NCBI RefSeq assembly: GCF_014646755.1
Contig: NZ_BMNW01000008.1
Location: 248,001-312,000 of the forward strand
Direction of reading: 5' to 3'
Length of the DNA: 64,000 nucleotides
From: Pseudomonas asuensis
GTDB lineage: Bacteria > Pseudomonadota > Gammaproteobacteria > Pseudomonadales > Pseudomonadaceae
The notes below the pieces were generated by a model. The model did no database searches. It worked only from the letters and a program-made list of their open reading frames with translations, and was not told the DNA's origin. A program made the position numbers and the translations under genes. This document shows positions 62,665 to 64,000 of the stretch, piece by piece (position 1 is the stretch's first letter; each line of letters opens with the position of its first letter).

Positions 62665-64000
62665 CTATTCAGAGGCACTGGTTTCTACTAGGGATGTCAA
62701 CGCTAGCCTCTTGGCCGAGGCAATATCTGCCTTGCCGGAACCTAGCTTGGGCAGTGCTTCGACCTGTACCCAGGTCGAAGGCAGCATGAGTGGGTTATGA
62801 CCAGCTTCAAGCATGCGTTTTTCCAGCACGCCCGTTTCTAAGGGCTGCTCATGAAGAATGACAATGCGCTCGCCCTTCTTGGCATCCGGCACGTTGACAG
62901 CCATGACTTCAATTTCAGGGTTATCGATCAGCTTGATAAGAGCCTGTTCGACAGAGCCCAAGCTAACCATTTCACCACCAATTTTCGCAAACCGTGAGTA
63001 ACGATCGACGATAGTCAGGAAACCATCTTCATCTAACCGGCCCTTGTCACCCGTCACGTACCAGCGCACGCCGTCAAGCTCATGAATGGCACTCGCTGTC
63101 TTGGCAGGGTTATTCAGATAGCCCTGCATCACTTGAGGGCCGCCGATAAGGATCATGCCCTCCTGGCCTGTAGGTAGTTCTTCAAAGCTTTCTGGATCAA
63201 CAATCTTGAGACTGGTGCCTGGCAGCGGCATCCCTACCGTGCCCTGCTTACCGCCGCACTGCACCTGCATGTAGGCCACATCGATGGCGTCCGGCAGGTT
63301 AACCGACGCTACAGGAGCCGTTTCAGTTGCACCGTAGCCTTCATAGATCTCCTTGTTGAACTTGAGCTTGAAGGACTCACGTACGTCATCACTGAGCTTT
63401 TCAGCTCCCGCCACGATAATACGAAGGCTGTCCAGCATGAGCGGGTGCACCTTGCGGTTACGCGTAAAAAGCCGCAGGAAGGTAGATGTGCCGCACATGA
63501 TGGTTGCACGGTATGTCGTGACAGCCTTGGCAATGCCCATGACATCGGTCGGGTCTGCATGGCAGACCATGGGGAGCCCTTCGATCAATGGCAGGAATTG
63601 TGTAACCGTCAAACCAAACGCATGGAACAGCGGCAGCGAGGCCATGACAACATCGTCATTTTCAGTGTTAAGCACATCGGATGTCTGCTTCAGGTTCGCC
63701 ATGATATTGCGATGGCTGAGCATGACCCCTTTAGGCGCTCCCTCACTGCCGCTAGAGAACAGAATGGCCGCTGTTGCCTCAGGATTGTGAGCGCGGCTAA
63801 GCAATGGGCGTAGCGCCCAGGCCGGCAATAGACGGATCGCTAGCCAAGTTGCCATAAGCTCAGTCTTACTGAACTCCTGCCGCATATCTTCCAGATAAAC
63901 AACCCGGCGCCCTTCCAGCACTGCCTTGACTGGCAAGCCACGCTGCTCGAGCTTTTCTACAAATCGTTTTGAACTGTAGACCGTCTGGATGCCAGCCTGC
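62665..64000 (-). CDS. Aas-like acyl-ACP/acyl-CoA synthetase, C-terminal part (runs off window end)
   Basis: At least 444 residues of an ANL-family adenylating enzyme. The AMP-binding motif is LFSSGSEGAPKGV, followed by YEGYGATETAPV, YVTGDKGRLDEDGFL and the catalytic lysine region LPKLGSGKAD. The frame is open to the window edge (QAGIQTVYSSKRFVEKLEQRGL), so the start lies outside. The sequence resembles the synthetase half of Aas, the 2-acylglycerophosphoethanolamine acyltransferase/acyl-ACP synthetase; pseudomonads often fuse it to an acyltransferase and an MFS domain. Whether such domains exist here cannot be seen. Confidence 0.88.
   Translation of the reverse strand, partial: QAGIQTVYSSKRFVEKLEQRGLPVKAVLEGRRVVYLEDMRQEFSKTELMATWLAIRLLPAWALRPLLSRAHNPEATAAILFSSGSEGAPKGVMLSHRNIMANLKQTSDVLNTENDDVVMASLPLFHAFGLTVTQFLPLIEGLPMVCHADPTDVMGIAKAVTTYRATIMCGTSTFLRLFTRNRKVHPLMLDSLRIIVAGAEKLSDDVRESFKLKFNKEIYEGYGATETAPVASVNLPDAIDVAYMQVQCGGKQGTVGMPLPGTSLKIVDPESFEELPTGQEGMILIGGPQVMQGYLNNPAKTASAIHELDGVRWYVTGDKGRLDEDGFLTIVDRYSRFAKIGGEMVSLGSVEQALIKLIDNPEIEVMAVNVPDAKKGERIVILHEQPLETGVLEKRMLEAGHNPLMLPSTWVQVEALPKLGSGKADIASAKRLALTSLVETSASE

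Overview
The window looks like a chromosomal segment of a Pseudomonas-type gammaproteobacterium. The glycine betaine catabolic genes (gbcA/gbcB, dgcA/dgcB, dedicated etf genes, GbdR), the choXWV-betIBA choline block and a D-rhamnan (A-band-like) O-polysaccharide cluster all have the sequence character and local order known from that group. Coding DNA is moderately G+C rich. The polysaccharide cluster is visibly A+T richer in its middle (about 54.1-58.2 kb). There is no transposase, integrase, phage gene or CRISPR array.

Layout. 1-353 is the 5' end of glyA. 740-6550 holds a YjdF-like membrane protein, a SAM methyltransferase overlapping a polyphosphate:AMP phosphotransferase, a K+ channel, a CHAD protein and a small PepSY-like exported protein. 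6747-13178 carries three GGDEF proteins, with a GacA/RsmA-type regulatory RNA (RsmX/Y/Z family) at about 10926-11043. 13371-16088 is the divergent gbcB/gbcA pair. 16301-22214 holds an exported protein, two chemoreceptors sharing a nearly identical 603-bp signalling end, a HAD phosphatase and a DUF2141 protein. 22215-23044 is a gene-free stretch with a striking cluster of DnaA boxes.

23045-31311 (minus strand) is the dimethylglycine operon, dipeptidase-like gene - DUF5943 - dgcA - dgcB - etfA - etfB. It is followed by gbdR (32157-33257), choXWV (34666-37767) and betI-betB-betA (37961-41883). Choline is imported by ChoXWV and oxidised by BetA and BetB to glycine betaine. GbcAB demethylates betaine to dimethylglycine, and DgcAB with its own ETF takes it to sarcosine. 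GlyA, which sits next to sarcosine oxidase genes in relatives, would take glycine to serine. A tRNA-Thr, a DUF808 protein, a LysR regulator and an HpxO-type urate hydroxylase follow.

45893-61777 is a cell-surface polysaccharide region. The minus-strand run manC-wzm-wzt-methyltransferase/coiled-coil terminator-dual glycosyltransferase-gmd-rmd-wbpY-like-wbpZ-like is an ABC-transporter-dependent O-antigen pathway using GDP-D-rhamnose. Beside it on the plus strand sit a sulfotransferase and an APS kinase (cysC), which together could make PAPS and sulfate a glycan, and a secreted GH5 glycosidase with four DUF4214 repeats. The window ends in the 3' part of an Aas-like acyl-ACP/CoA synthetase gene.

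Most interesting points: the DnaA-box cluster far from any dnaA gene; the sulfation module beside a D-rhamnan locus; an in-frame 33-bp duplication inside the coiled-coil that probably sets O-chain length; an unannotated Rsm-type sRNA; and a second candidate sRNA or leader with a strong terminator upstream of the dimethylglycine operon.
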